64,000 nucleotides of DNA from Gorsachius magnificus (Eukaryota; Chordata; Aves; Pelecaniformes; Ardeidae), in NCBI GenBank assembly GCA_034008185.1, contig CM067082.1, forward strand, positions 4,758,984 to 4,822,983, given 5' to 3'. This document shows, piece by piece, positions 45,801-58,045 of the stretch. Each line of letters opens with the position of its first letter. Within the stretch, counting starts at the first letter, position 1. Position numbers and translations under genes: made by a program. Below the pieces are notes generated by a model that was not told where the DNA came from, did no database searches, and was given only the letters and a program-made list of their open reading frames with translations.

Positions 45801-48534
45801 TTGAATGGCTTTAGTTCTGGGGTTTGGGATGGATGCTGAGGAGGCAATGGGGTCTTATGTCCTGTGGAGGCTACATCTTGGAAGCCTAAATAGAGATGAA
45901 TCCCTTAGTTTCTCAGTCTAGCTTGGTAATTTTGTACTTTGGGGAAGAGATGGAGGAGTTGGAACTTTATACTTTCTTAGGATTAACTTCTTAGAAAGCC
46001 AAACAAGATAGTACTTTCCTCAAACTTTTCAGAAATGGATGTTCTGGATGTAGGACAGGTCAGAAAGGTAAAACTTAGGTGTTCTTACATTCATATTAGT
46101 GCTTTGGAAAGAGGCATCAGGATGTCGTGGCAAGTCACTGCTGTCTGCCCAGCCTCAAAACTGCACTTCATGATTTTTGGAGCAGTGTCTAATTTGTAGG
46201 CTTTAAATTTTAGAGCTGTATGTAATTGCCAAATCTGTTGATGTTGTCTAATGTCTACAGACAGATGTGAAGATGTCTTCATTAGAAAAGTCTATGTGGG
46301 GGAAAAGCCTGCAATCTTTCTTTTTCGGTATGGCTTTTTCTGAGGTGATCTCAATGAGTTTCAGCTAGTATGTTGTACATCAGTGGGATAAGTCTTTTTG
46401 TGTATGTTGTCTGTAAGAGGTAATTTGGACCAGATGGTGCGATGCGCTTCTTCCCTGTGCAGAAACTCCCTTGGACAGGATGAAACCATTAGAACTCACC
46501 ACCCCTGACATCATGCTTCGCCTTTCTCTCTCTCTGTTCTTGATGACAGTATTGTGTGTCGTTACCTTGCTTTCCTAATAATCAGACTTGTGCTGCACAC
46601 CATCCCTCTGTTACCTTCTCCCCCATGCTTTTTGGCCATAAGGTGGTTCCTACCAAATTCAGCATCGAGGCAGAAACTTCAAAACACAGCTGAATGGAGC
46701 TGCTGACTTCAGGCTGCCTGTATCGGCATGCATGCATGGTGTCCCCTGAACTGCTCCACCTGGAACTTCAAACCATCTGGAGCACTGTGATGCTTCTTGC
46801 CAACTGGTAGCAAGGAGGTGGGGTTGGGGCTCGGAGGGTAAAGCCAGAATGGCTGTCAGGAGGCAGGTAATGGCAGGTCGGATGAGTGTCATGGAAGACT
46901 TGCCAGTGTACAGGTGCATTGGGATGAAGGGGCCATACTGATGGTTGTCCTTTCACCTTGCTCAAGGCGGTTCTGAACACTGTGATAGTGTTGAGTATAC
47001 GGATGTATGGGAAATAATGCTTTATTAAGCTTTTAAAATTTTTTAATTTGGTATTTCAAAACAATGCATTGAAGTATTTCAATATTTTAAGAAGGTAAAA
47101 TTGTGTTGGAAGTGTGTAAGGTGATCTTATGATCTTGGATATCCTATTCAGCACCATGCTGTGCCATTCATTTGCATCTTACTCTTGCTTTTTAAATTCG
47201 GAAGCTTTCTGGCATTGCTTTCAGTTTTCCTTTGCACTGTAAAAAAGAAGTGATCTTTACAGCTGCTGAGGCAAAAATAAGTTTGAAAACTTACAAAACC
47301 ATCCAATTAGGGTATGGGATTCCTAGGGTTAAAATGTGATAGCAGGAGGAACGGAGTTGCCCAGTTTACCCCAAATTCTTCTAGAGGATTTCTGTGGTTT
47401 TTCTCTTCTCTATAGAAAAAGACACTCCATAGGTTTCCTTCTGGCCTCGTGACTTTTGTGACTGCTCTGTGATTCACGAATTGGGAGAAAGGGCATAAAT
47501 GGGCTTACTTAAATTGCATTCATGTGGCAGCATGGTTAACGTCCCTGTCATTTAGGCTGAAAAGAATTCTTTCCTTCTTTGAGCTTCCTCTGGTTTGCTC
47601 TGAGCTTTCAGTACCCTGTTACGTGGGCATTTCTTCTTATGAGGGGCTGCAGCAGACAAATACAAAGTAGAAATTACTGCAGCTCCAGTTCTGTGACATG
47701 CTGTTAGCATATGCAGCGCAGAATTCCTTTGTACTGTCACAAATACTTAATTTGCAGAATGACGAAATAAATTTTAACTGTACCAGAGCTGACACTGGAA
47801 TAAGTACACACTACAGTTCTTTAATTTGATCTCTTTCTCCGTAGCAGCAGCAGATGTAAGTGTTCAGAAGTTCCTCAAATACTGGCATCCTTGTGCAGTA
47901 GCTGGATGATTTTGTGCCAGAATTACTTTAACATTCTTGAGCAAATTGAAGTTTGCATCCACTCTAAATCTGTTTAGATCTTGAAACAGCTTGCACTGAA
48001 AATGTCTTGTTATGTGTAAGAACTGTTGGACATTTGAATAAGGTTTTTAATTTGGACCTTAAGCCATTCTCTTTCTCATTTACAAGCTTGAACTTGAATG
48101 ATTTTTTGAGGGTGAGTTTTCGGATGCCTTCAGCAGCAATTCAGAGAGGGAAGATTGGCAAAAAGAGGTCTTGATGAACATTGTTTCGATATTTGATTAA
48201 TTTTTTAATAAAAGCATTGCATATGTGTTCTGCACATTATGGGAGATAGAAGATGCCGTTACAATGTATTCTAACAACTTAGTGTGCTGGGGTACCTGAT
48301 GCTTCATTACATGATAATTTAAAAACTAGATCATAGTCTAATTAAAAAATGTTCACCTTCTTAATGTTACTGAGGTTGAAAGTGCGTGAAACAACTGTCA
48401 GTTCTGCTCTTCATAATCATGGTGATCAAGGTTAATTCTTTGTTCTTACTCTTGTGGGATTCGGTGGTGTCTGACTCTGAGTTGGATCAGGAGCAGAGAA
48501 AGCTGGATAGTGGGTTTGTTTTTTTTTGATGGTC

Positions 48535-48567
48535 TTTCCTTCTTCCATTCCCAATGGAAGAAGGAAA
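48535..48567. repeat. Perfect 15-bp palindrome with 3-base loop
   Basis: TTTCCTTCTTCCATT (48535-48549) and AATGGAAGAAGGAAA (48553-48567) are exact reverse complements around the loop CCC. The left arm is pyrimidine-rich and the right arm purine-rich. Function unknown. Confidence 0.85.
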
Positions 48568-49292
48568 AACTTTTTAGAGAATAGTCCTCAAATAATTCAT
48601 CCATGTTTGAAATAACAGGAGGTGAGCTGCTGTTGGTTTTTCAGGTGCTTGGAATGGCAGGGTAATTAAAAAACTACAGTATCAGTGAAGAATTGTAAAA
48701 GCTTAACACTTTTTCCCCTTTGGTTTAGGCTTTATTATTCTTGTTGCATAATTCATGCAGGTTATATTGTAGTGCGAAACATTTATGTTTTACTGCCTTC
48801 CAGCACTCATTGCTGAGGCAAAAGCACAGATTTCTTCTCTACACTTTTTGTGGTCTTGAATTCTTATCCTTGTGCAGAAAATACTTGTTCGCAGAGTCCA
48901 ACCTCCACAGGGCTGTACCAAATACACTTGTATAACTGGGATCTTTACGGTCCTTTTCTGTTTAGTCTTAAAGGACTGCATAATTTTTTTTATTCCTGCC
49001 AATGCATGTTACAGCTAACTTGCATGTTGATAAGGAATAATTATGTGTCAACAGTGTATGTATTCATCATTACTATTGCATTTTATATATCAACAAAGCA
49101 AGTTCAAGTAAGGTGTAATTGCACAAGTGTATACACTATATGATCCCTTTGCATAAATGGCAAAAGCTGTTACTAGAATATTTGACTATGTACTTTTCAA
49201 GTGAAACAGCACTGTTTCTTAACATCAGTAGAAATAGTACATTTCAGACTTCTTTAATAGTAGATGCATTTTGTATTGGATTTTTTTTCTAG

Positions 49293-49387
49293 GAAGTCAC
49301 GTCTAGATACAACATTCCGGTAGATTTAAAATCCATTTAAAATAGAGCTGCAATACCCTGTAGTACTTAAATACTTATCAATATAAG
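49293..49387 (+). other. Weak candidate exon (95 bp)
   Basis: The acceptor TTGGATTTTTTTTCTAG is followed by 95 bases that end ATATAAG and then GTGAGTCAG. The segment contains stops in its frames, so it would be an untranslated or unproductive exon. Chance pairing of splice-like signals is a real alternative. Confidence 0.22.
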
Positions 49388-52300
49388 GTGAGTCAGAGTT
49401 ACTAAGGGACTTAGCGATTTTTAGCTAAGAAAGTAATGAGCGCATTTTGTGAACAGCACTCCCGTCAGGATTCCTTTCCCTGCTGCTGCCCTTAAAATTG
49501 GTCTGTTAATTATTTGTGAGGAAAATCGGTTTGACAGCCCTGAAGGTAGAAGCGTTCACTTCACAGCACAAATAGTGCTGTCACGCTGTCGCCTTGGCGC
49601 TGGGATGACAAGAGCTGCTTCTTGGAGAACCAGCTCCAGCTTTGCTCCAGGACCTCCAGCTCTGGGGCTGCCGGCAAGGCTGGCGAGTAGATGTGTCTCC
49701 TGTAACGTCTGTGGACTTCCAGCTTCAAACCGTTCTGTATGCACCTCCAAATATTCTTATGCAGCAGCTTCCTGCCACTGTCTGCTGATATTTCTGTGGT
49801 TAATCTAATTAGTTTAAATTGAACCTTGATAAATTTTGGGTATGGTCGTAAGATGCTTCTTACCTCACCCGAGGCAGTGGGGACCTGGACCTAGAATTCA
49901 TTTTGTTCTGACCCATGCATTTACCCAACCTGGTTTTGGCCAGGAACCTACAGAGGAGATGTAAAGTGTATATAAATTGAGAGTTGTCTTTGCTGTCCTT
50001 GTTCTTAATTCCTAGTGTCTGTGGAGTTTGTCAGTATTGTATGAAATAGTATTTTGAGATTTGATTTTAAAAATTGCAGTTGTGGCTCGTGTAGGAGGTG
50101 CAAGTTGAGTTAGCTGCTGGGGAGGTAATTGCACTGTTAACTAAAAAACCACAGCTCTTAGACACAGTATTGAGTCTACATAATACAGAGTTTATAGCGT
50201 ATCTAATGTTTATCTGCCACCTAAGATGTAATGAATCTTAAATCTTTCTGCAAGTATTTCTGGTGGTCTTAATCTGTTTCATGCCAGAGGCAGAGAGAGA
50301 AATAATGCATTCAATTTTGTCAAATTAAGTTTTTACTGTGCATTAAATTGATTAAATAGAGCAGCAGATTAAGGCGAAAAATACTATCTTAAATTGCAAT
50401 TCAAGACTGATAGAATCTTAATGATGCCAAGCTGAAGTTTTTCAGTGGGTTTGTGGGTATGAAAATCCATTAATCATATATGCTAGACATTGTGTGCTGC
50501 TGTATTAGAAACAAACGATGTGATTTCCTCGCTTTGGTGAAATGAGTAATGGCCGTGTTTGGAAGCCGAAGCAAACCAAATCTGGAAGTTGCACGCGTGT
50601 TGTGTTCTGTCAAGTCAACTGGGTCTCTTGTTTGATCATGTTCGTGCAGAGGACAGACGTGTTGGGGGTTTTCATTTTACACAAACGACACTGTCTTTTG
50701 AGAGCCGCTCTCTGATGGCTACATGACAGAACCAATTAGGAGAAGAAAGCCCGTCTCGTGTTTTGTACTGAAATTCTTCTGTCTGCAGTCTTGTTCACCC
50801 ACTACCCCCTTTTTTCCCTTCGTAATCTAGTTTTTTGTCAGTCATCTCTCTTGGTTCCTTTATCCTGGTGCATGTGTGTGTTTTTCTTTTGCTGTTTTTT
50901 CTGCCTGCGGTTCCTCCCCACCTCACTTGTCATCTTTTTTGCTGTCTTAATTCGTCCTTCATTTCTTTTCCATCTAGAAAACCGTATAAAAAGGGACAGA
51001 AGCAGAGGAGAAGCTAGGGAAAAGATTTTTATATATTTCTGCTGGTGCATCTGCTTTGCGTAAGGGGTGGAGAGAGGAGGGAACTGACCTAATACAAATA
51101 CTACTACCATGAAACATAGCAAGAAAAATTAATTATGTCAGTTTAGATGAATGCATAATATATAGCTCTTACCCTTTCCTGATTTGTTGTCTTTATTTCT
51201 GTTGCCCATAATTTCCTATTTCAGACCTTGAGGTATGCTCTTTTTGGTTAAAAAAATTATGCTTAAAAAAATGTTTAGTGTTATTTCCTTGCTAATTCTC
51301 ATTGCCCTGTGTCTGCTCTGTTCTTTGACAAATAATTCATTTGATCTAGATGGTTCTTGAAACAACATTCCTTTGTGACCTTGGAAAGCTTGACTTTAAC
51401 AAAACAAAACAAAACCAAAACAAAACGAAAATCAACCACCAAACCCCAACCCACCAGAATCAGACTTTGCAGTGTGTTCTGCGTCCAAGCAGTACAGTAG
51501 TTGGAAGCATTGTAATCTGTGTCCCTAGTAAGATGTGTAGGATTTGCTGAAACAAAATTACATTAAAGGAGCCTTCCCTGTGCCTGTGGTGGTACATCTA
51601 TTGGAGCTTTGTCTAGCACACTGAGCCTGCTGTCCTCAGTTCTCTGTTATTTTTTATGTCGTGAAGATCCAGCACTGCTATGTCTCACTGGAGAACTGAT
51701 TTCAGATTTTCTGTAGCTCTTGCTGCAAATGCCCTAAGCCATATGCTTCTGGAAATGCCCATTTGTTGTAAAGGGATGTTATGCTTCTCTTTGAGAGCAA
51801 GCTCTAACCGCAGCAAAATTTTTCTCAATCCATAGTGTCACTATTAGACTAAGAAAACACCAGTATTCTTGTTAAAAATAGATTTCATCTTGTTTGAGAC
51901 AGATTTCTCTACAGAGCAAACCTTCTGCAGCTGCTGTCAGGCTCACTTCGAATGCCTCGCAGTAACCTCATTGAGATCCATAGAACATAATATTTTTTTA
52001 GGCACTGCGTCAGTCTTTTCATGCATGCAAGTGTTTACTAGTAATGGCCCTTTTTTTTTTTGGGAAATACAATTTATGTGCAAAGATGGTAATCTGTTAA
52101 ACTTTTGACAAACCACTTTGTATTCTTTACTGGAAAGCTGTCCTTTCTTTTTTATTTCTTCCTCCCTCCCTCATGCTGGTTGCAGTGATTATCTTCAACT
52201 TTTTCACTCATCTTGAATGTTCTGTAACTTCAAATGAAAAACCTTAAAACTTTAATTCTAGCTTCTGAAAAACTGCTCTAACAATGGAATCCATGTGTGG

Positions 52301-53559
52301 GCCATAACCATGGAAACAGCATAATTTTACAGTGGTGGAACATGAAGGGAATGACTCTCCCAACTTTCTAAGAATTTGTCTTTAAAAAATAACAAAACCA
52401 AAAAAACCTTGCAAAATACTTTTTTAGTATTCCAAAAAGAAATTTTGAGTGGGTGGTTGTTACATTGTTAGCCTGTTACTCTAAATTTTCTTAGTTAGTT
52501 ATCCTTTTAAAAACACACACACACACCCCCACGCAACCCCCCTAAAAAAATCCTCAAAACCCACCCAAGCAAGCAGGATATTTTTACATTGTGTTCTGGG
52601 ATCTGTAGCTCCATTTGACTTATTTTTAGTATTTTGCCTGAAGTACTTTTTCCTAACTCTCTCCTGTTCTCGGTTGTGTCCTTGGTGTTCATTTCTGTAC
52701 CTCGAAAGACATTTATTTTGCTTGCTAAAGCATCTACACACTCTTGCTGAGTTCCTGTTGTACCTAGAGTGCAGAAGAGCTTTACTGGCATGCGGTGCTA
52801 ATTTGTATGTGAGTACAGGAACTATAAAATCCTGTCACCTTTTGAAAACGTGGGTGACTTGTGGTGGCACACTGCATGTCACGAGTCCATCATGGAAAAT
52901 GACAAGGGAAGTTCAGTGATAGCAAGCAATGTCAAGACAACGTGTTTGGGGAAAAAAAAATTCCACTAAACCTATCATTTTTAAGAACAAGCAGTCTGTA
53001 GTACAAATGGGGGGGTAGCTAGACATGTGCAGAGTGCATGTCTACAGCTTTCCCTAAGCTTGCCTGAGGGCCTGTGTTATTAAGTTCATAAAATGTCACA
53101 ATATTTCCATCAGGATTACATGATCACAGGTCACAGTGCTGGAGATATTCCTGATAGATCTGAACCATTGCCAGCACACATGTCCCTCCTTGCACATCTT
53201 AGGCAGTTTTAAAGTTTCTTGGGCTTGTTCAGAGTTAAGCATGTCTCCTTTTGCTGTGAGCGATTAAAGGATAAGAACATTCCTATAATGCAGCTGACAT
53301 ACTCTTAAAACAGCACTTCTGATTGAGTAGATATTCTTACAGGTCCTATCTAAAGCTCATGACTGTCCTACATATTCACAGAGCCACGATGGAGAGTTTA
53401 AGACCACAAGAGATGCTGTGAGATGCAGCCCAGCAGTGTGCCTCGGTGGCAGCAGAAGGTGTGGTTTAAATAACAGTTTGCATGCCTGCCCCTGTATTTC
53501 CTTGGCATCCTCATTTCGTCAGGATGCCAGCCGGTACCTCCCTGACTAGTCCATGTCAT

Positions 53560-54480
53560 CTTCCCTTGTTAACCTGCTGTGGATCTGACAACTGCCTTTG
53601 AACTTGCTGATGGTACCTGCGTGGACACCCCTCTCTGGCAGGAATTTCAGGACGCTCGCTGCCAGCTGTGAAGAGAGGCATCTTACTGGTTTGAAGCTGA
53701 TCTCCAGTAGTTTCTTCAAATGCCTCCTACTACTCATACTGGCAGGATTTGATGAACAGTGGTGCTGCATTGATTTGCTTTGCTCTTTCCTCCTCCCTCC
53801 CCCTCCTCCCCGACTCGTAAGCTGTGGTCATACTCACTGTGAGCCTCATGTCCTCCCAGCTGAAAGGGGCCAGATTTTGTAGGCTGGCCTTACATGGCAA
53901 CTGCTCCATCCCTCCATCACTTCTGCTGACCTGCTCTAGACATTCCCTAGCTCTGCTACATATTCCTTCTTGTGCAGACACCAGAACTGAACACAAGATG
54001 TGGATGCTTTATCATTTTGTACAGTAACACGTTTAATTGTACCTTGTTTTCAGTACCCTTCCTAATGATACACAAGGTTTTATTGCCTTTTTTTGGTCAG
54101 CTACTGCCCTTGGAGCTGATGATTTCAGAGCAAACAGTGATTCAGCCTTCTTCCCACAGTTGGAACTGGAGAAAGTGCAAGTGTTAAGTGGTTAAGGAGA
54201 TATTGCTCAGTATATTTTTCCCCTACATGCATTACATCATGTCTGTCTACATCGAAGTGTATCTGCTGTCTTTTAGTGACTTGCTTCATGTTGTGAGATC
54301 CTTCTGGATTTTTTTTCCCCATTGGTGTGGCTTTTGTGTACCTGTAAGTGCTTAATATCACCTGCAGACTCGAAGATTTCACCCATTTTGTGACACTGAA
54401 TAAAACCAATTTTGGGGGACCATATGCCAGACTCTTCTCTATCCATACCTCTCTTCTCATAGGCAAAAGGTTTGTACAGA
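53560..54480 (-). repeat. Ancient CR1 (L3-like) LINE, antisense
   Basis: About 0.9 kb of decayed LINE in reverse orientation. Recognisable pieces on the plus strand include CTCTCTGGCAGGAATTTCAG with GAGGCATCTTACTGG (3' UTR and C-terminal part), CACCAGAACTGAACACAAG, CCCTTCCTAATGATACACAA and TTTGGTCAGCTACTGCC, and CCTTCTGGA followed by CACCTGCAGACTCGAAGATT (RT). These follow one another in the order expected of the old amniote CR1/L3 lineage. No frame survives. Much older than the CR1 copies at 1790, 4782 and 33859. Confidence 0.68.
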
Positions 54481-54771
54481 ACTTGTGTAGATACTGAGAA
54501 TAAATTCTTTATCTGAGTTGCTCAGATACCGCATGTTCTGTAACTCGCTGTGTAATGAGATTGATCCCACCTGTCCCGAGTAATGATTGAGTAATTTCTT
54601 TTGCTCCTCTTAACCTCCTTGAATGTAGCTTCCACCAGAACTTTTTCATTTAACACCTTACTGTTCAGTATGGCTGTCTATAAAATTTGGCTACTGGTGG
54701 CTGAATAGATAACTTTGTGGACATGCTCAGTGATGTGGTGTAAATTAATTTAAAGTTTCCAGGTGCATGCC
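54481..54771. other. Non-coding spacer before solo LTR
   Basis: Nothing recognised. The last five bases (54767-54771, ATGCC) are the target duplication of the adjacent LTR. Confidence 0.5.
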
Positions 54772-55325
54772 TGTTGTGGTTTAACCCGGCTGGCAACTAA
54801 GCACCACGCAGCCGCTCGCTCACTCCCCCCCCCTCCCTCAGTGGGATGGGGGAGAGAATCGGGAAGGGGAAAAAGGTTAGAGCAGAGGGCTGCGATAAAG
54901 ACAGTTTAATAAGAGAAAATAATAATAATAGTAATAATGAGAATGATAACAAAATATACAGAATATACAAAACGAATGATGCACAATGCAATTGCTCACC
55001 ACCCGCCGACCGATGCCCAGCCCGTCCCGAGCAGCGATCAGTACCCGAGCGACCGACCGACCCACCAACCCCCCCGAGCATGACGTTCTATGGTATGGAA
55101 TAGCTCTTTGGACAGTTTGGGTCCTAGCTGTGCTGTACTCCCAGCTTGTTATGCACCTGGCCGAGCAGGAGAAGCTCAAAAAGTCCTTGAGCAGTCTGAG
55201 CACTGCTTGGCAACAACTAAAAACATCAGCGTGTTATCAACATTCTTCTAGTACTAAATCCAAAGCACAGCACTATGCTAGCTTCTGTGAAGAAAATTAA
55301 CTCTATCCCAGCCGAAACCAGGACA
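54772..55325 (-). mobile_element. Solo LTR, same family as the provirus, antisense
   Basis: A single 554-bp LTR in reverse orientation, beginning TGTTGTGGTTTAACCCGG on the plus strand and ending CCGAAACCAGGACA. It is flanked by a perfect 5-bp duplication ATGCC (54767-54771 and 55326-55330). Internal retroviral sequence is absent, as expected after recombination between the two LTRs of a former provirus. Relative to the 5' LTR at 32062 the differences are scattered, with AATAATAATAGTAATAATGA-type variation in its simple-repeat part. Confidence 0.93.
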
Positions 55326-57142
55326 ATGCCCTTTTAGTTCAGGGCAGAGTTCAGCTGAGATGAAGGAAGATACATGTGGATTACTCTCAGCATCTTAATC
55401 AGAACTTGGATTTTTTTCAATTTCGATAACTAGTATTTAAGAACTCTAAGAGCAAGAGGAGAAGTTGTGATTGGAAACTGTTGAAAGACTTTTTGTAGAT
55501 ACTATAAGGAGACTGAACATTGCTTTTGTTTTTAAATCACAGTGGGTGGGAAGCAGAAGGTAGGTATAAACAGAAGATTGGGGGCAGTGAGAAGTATTCA
55601 ACAGTTAATTAGCTACTGATTTGTCAATTTGTTGTCAGTTATGGAAGCAAATATAAACTGAGCGTGTTCCTGAGGTAGAGGACAAATTAGCTGACACTGA
55701 CACTTGTATTGCTGTAATAGCTTTAAACACACATGAGCATAATGTTACTTGAGGTGTGTCAGATAAGGTGTTGATCACGCTGTAAATGTGCCTAGTACGT
55801 ATTTTGTCAACCAAACATATAATCTGAAAAAAAGTTGGTGTTCTGTGCAGTACTTCAGTTGGTCCTCTAATTTTTCCTTGCCTTAATTTTGTGTTTCTTT
55901 TGTGTTTCAGAGGCAGCAGCTTGCATTAAAACTAACACAGAAGTTCTCAAAAAATATAATGTAGGCTGTGCACGTTTCCCGAGGAGGGTCTCATAGTGAT
56001 TCATTCTTGACTGTTTGCTAGTTAACCTTTTCAGCAGACATAAATGAAAGCGTTAAATCATTACTGCTGATATTCTCAGTTGAAGCAAAGATTTAAACAA
56101 AGATAATAAAGGACTACAGTGCAACGTGGATCTCCTATGAAGTAGGGTTGTAAACAAAAGACGCGTGGTTTTGTACACTAAATTTCTTCTGATCTGGCCA
56201 AAGCACAAAAAAATGCTGGCAAGTTTTGTGGATGGAGGGTCTGTCCTATAATTGTCCCACCCCATCTCTCCCCATGGTAGCAGATAAAAAATTTACAGTT
56301 AATGGTGGATGTTCAGCTGCTGCTGTGCCTAAGGCAAATGCAATAAATATGTCAACAGGGGAAAAAACTCCATCTAAGTAAGCAAATGGTATTTTTAGTG
56401 CTGTTGTGATTGACTTACTGTGTCAGCTATTGGTGTTTGCAAATCGGGGAAGCTACTGAAAGCAAAGATAGTTTGAGCGTTCAAAGACTTGTAAGGATGA
56501 TCAAAGGTTTAGAAAAATGGGCCTTTATAGTGAGCCACCTCTGCCTCATTCTACGTAAGATTTGATTGAGTCACTCTTTAAAATTGCCCTAAAATTGCCT
56601 TAATGGGTAATGATACAATAAGGGCTGTTAACATTCAGCTCTGCAGACTGCTAAATTAGAAGTAGGTTAGATTTAGGTTAGAAATAAGGGATGCATTTTT
56701 AATGATGAAGGAAAAAAATACATATGTGGAACAATCTAATTGGTGGTTTATGTAATCTTTTAATAATATTGTAAAACTTTTAAACAGTTCTTTCCTTAGC
56801 GGGTGTGCTGTCAGAATGAATTCATCTTATCTCCAAGGTCTTTGCTTGATAGATTAGATGATCATGGATAAATCTCTGAATTTCTCAACAAACATAATTT
56901 TACACGGCAGTTTTTTTGAAAGGTGACTTGTGTTTTCTGCTTAACTATTTGCTCCTTAAAAAAAAAAAATATTTTGACATAGACAATGAGATCTCAACTT
57001 CATTAGAGGAACACCCAGATGCCTTTTTAGCCTGCCAGAGAATAATAGGAAGGGAGTCTTCCAGGATGCTGAATCTAGCCTTTGAGATTACATCCTTCAG
57101 CATCAGTCATGCAAAGGCTAAAAGCTGAATATGTGTGTGTAT

Positions 57143-57183
57143 TACTGGTACCAAAATAATTATAAATTATTTTGGTACCAGTA
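57143..57183. repeat. Perfect 19-bp palindrome with 3-base loop
   Basis: TACTGGTACCAAAATAATT (57143-57161) and its exact reverse complement (57165-57183) surround the loop ATA. Both ends finish in TA. Forty-one bases in total and nearly cruciform-perfect. Origin and function unknown. Confidence 0.9.
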
Positions 57184-57989
57184 GATATATCGGAAAATTG
57201 TATTTCACGTTGCCTCTCTGATATTCCTCGTTCAGTTGGAAGATTGTTGAATGACATGTGCTACTCTGCTTCCCGGAGACTTGTGGGCTGTGGTTCCTCG
57301 TGTGCTGCGAGCCTTTACTCTTCGCTGGAATGAGAGATTGGTTCCTGAACTGAATATCTGCATTCATTTCAAGGGAATACTGTTAGATTACAGTCAGTCA
57401 GTTCCCGCTACAGGAGAACAGGATTAAATTTCTTGTGGTCTGCTACTTACCACAGCACTGGAAAGAGATCAGTGCTGCAGATGGGGTGAGAGTCAGCCTC
57501 TGTAGTTGTCCATGGAGCCATATTCTCATTTTACCTTGAAGTAGGAACATGAAGCTCACAAAATACTCCTGTTTTTGATGATTAGATGTTGCTCTTGGAA
57601 AGATGATGTTAAAGTTGTGGCTCCGTTTCCAAGAAAACATTTGAGGAAACTCTGCAATGCAAAATGCATAGTTTCATAAAAACAAATACAGTGTTAGAGG
57701 TATCTGGCAGTCAAAGCATCCATAAATCATAGAAAAAAACTATGACGGGATCCACAAAGCCTATTTGAGGACTATACTGCCCCAAACCATCTCAATGAGT
57801 ATGGAAGTAATAGTAGTCTTTCTTTAAAATACAGTCTTTTTTTGTTCCTTGGTGAATTCATGTAGGTAATTGATTTATTTGGCAGGGGTTTTTTTTGGCT
57901 AAGGAACTTTCTTATTTTGTAGCACATCTAATGTCATTACAGCTTCTTTCCTGTTCTGTTATTGTCATCTGCGTGTGGTATTACTGAAG

Positions 57990-58045
57990 TCTGCGTTGGA
58001 AAGGTTCTCTTGAGGCCATCTGCTCCATCCTCCCAGTATCTATTT
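57990..58045 (-). repeat. Possible CR1 3' tail fragment, antisense
   Basis: GTTGGAAAGGTTCTCTTGAG followed by GCCATCTGCTCCATCC resembles the reversed CR1 3' UTR (GGAAGG...CTCTAGAGGTCATCTAGTCCAA type) at low identity. Too short and diverged to be sure. Confidence 0.35.

Larger units (their letters stand above)
39563..53559. other. Intron-like DNA, no coding exon recognised
   Basis: AT-rich sequence after the target duplication CTCAT. Contents that I can name: T-rich runs at 41630-41682, the (ATT)n run at 42842-42889, a perfect hairpin at 48535-48567, a weak exon candidate at 49293-49387, CAAAA-rich repeat at 51396-51430 and a short AC run at 52512-52526. The more GC-balanced tracts at 46440-46980, 49440-49800 and 50510-50750 are repeat-free but show no coding signature. 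Confidence 0.5.

Noticed and set aside
47842..47855. Eleven-base exon-like CAGCAGCAGAT between a CCGTAG and GTAAGT
   Set aside because: Too short to trust, and CAG repeats mimic acceptors.
49449..49808. 119-codon plus-strand frame in a GC-balanced stretch as a host exon
   Set aside because: No flanking splice sites that fit the frame, no recognisable protein features, and abundant Ser/Cys/Arg typical of chance frames.
55911..55970. Strong acceptor (TTTTGTGTTTCAG) followed by AGGCAGCAGC
   Set aside because: No donor of reasonable quality within 300 bases, so an internal exon is not supported; terminal exon possible but unsupported.
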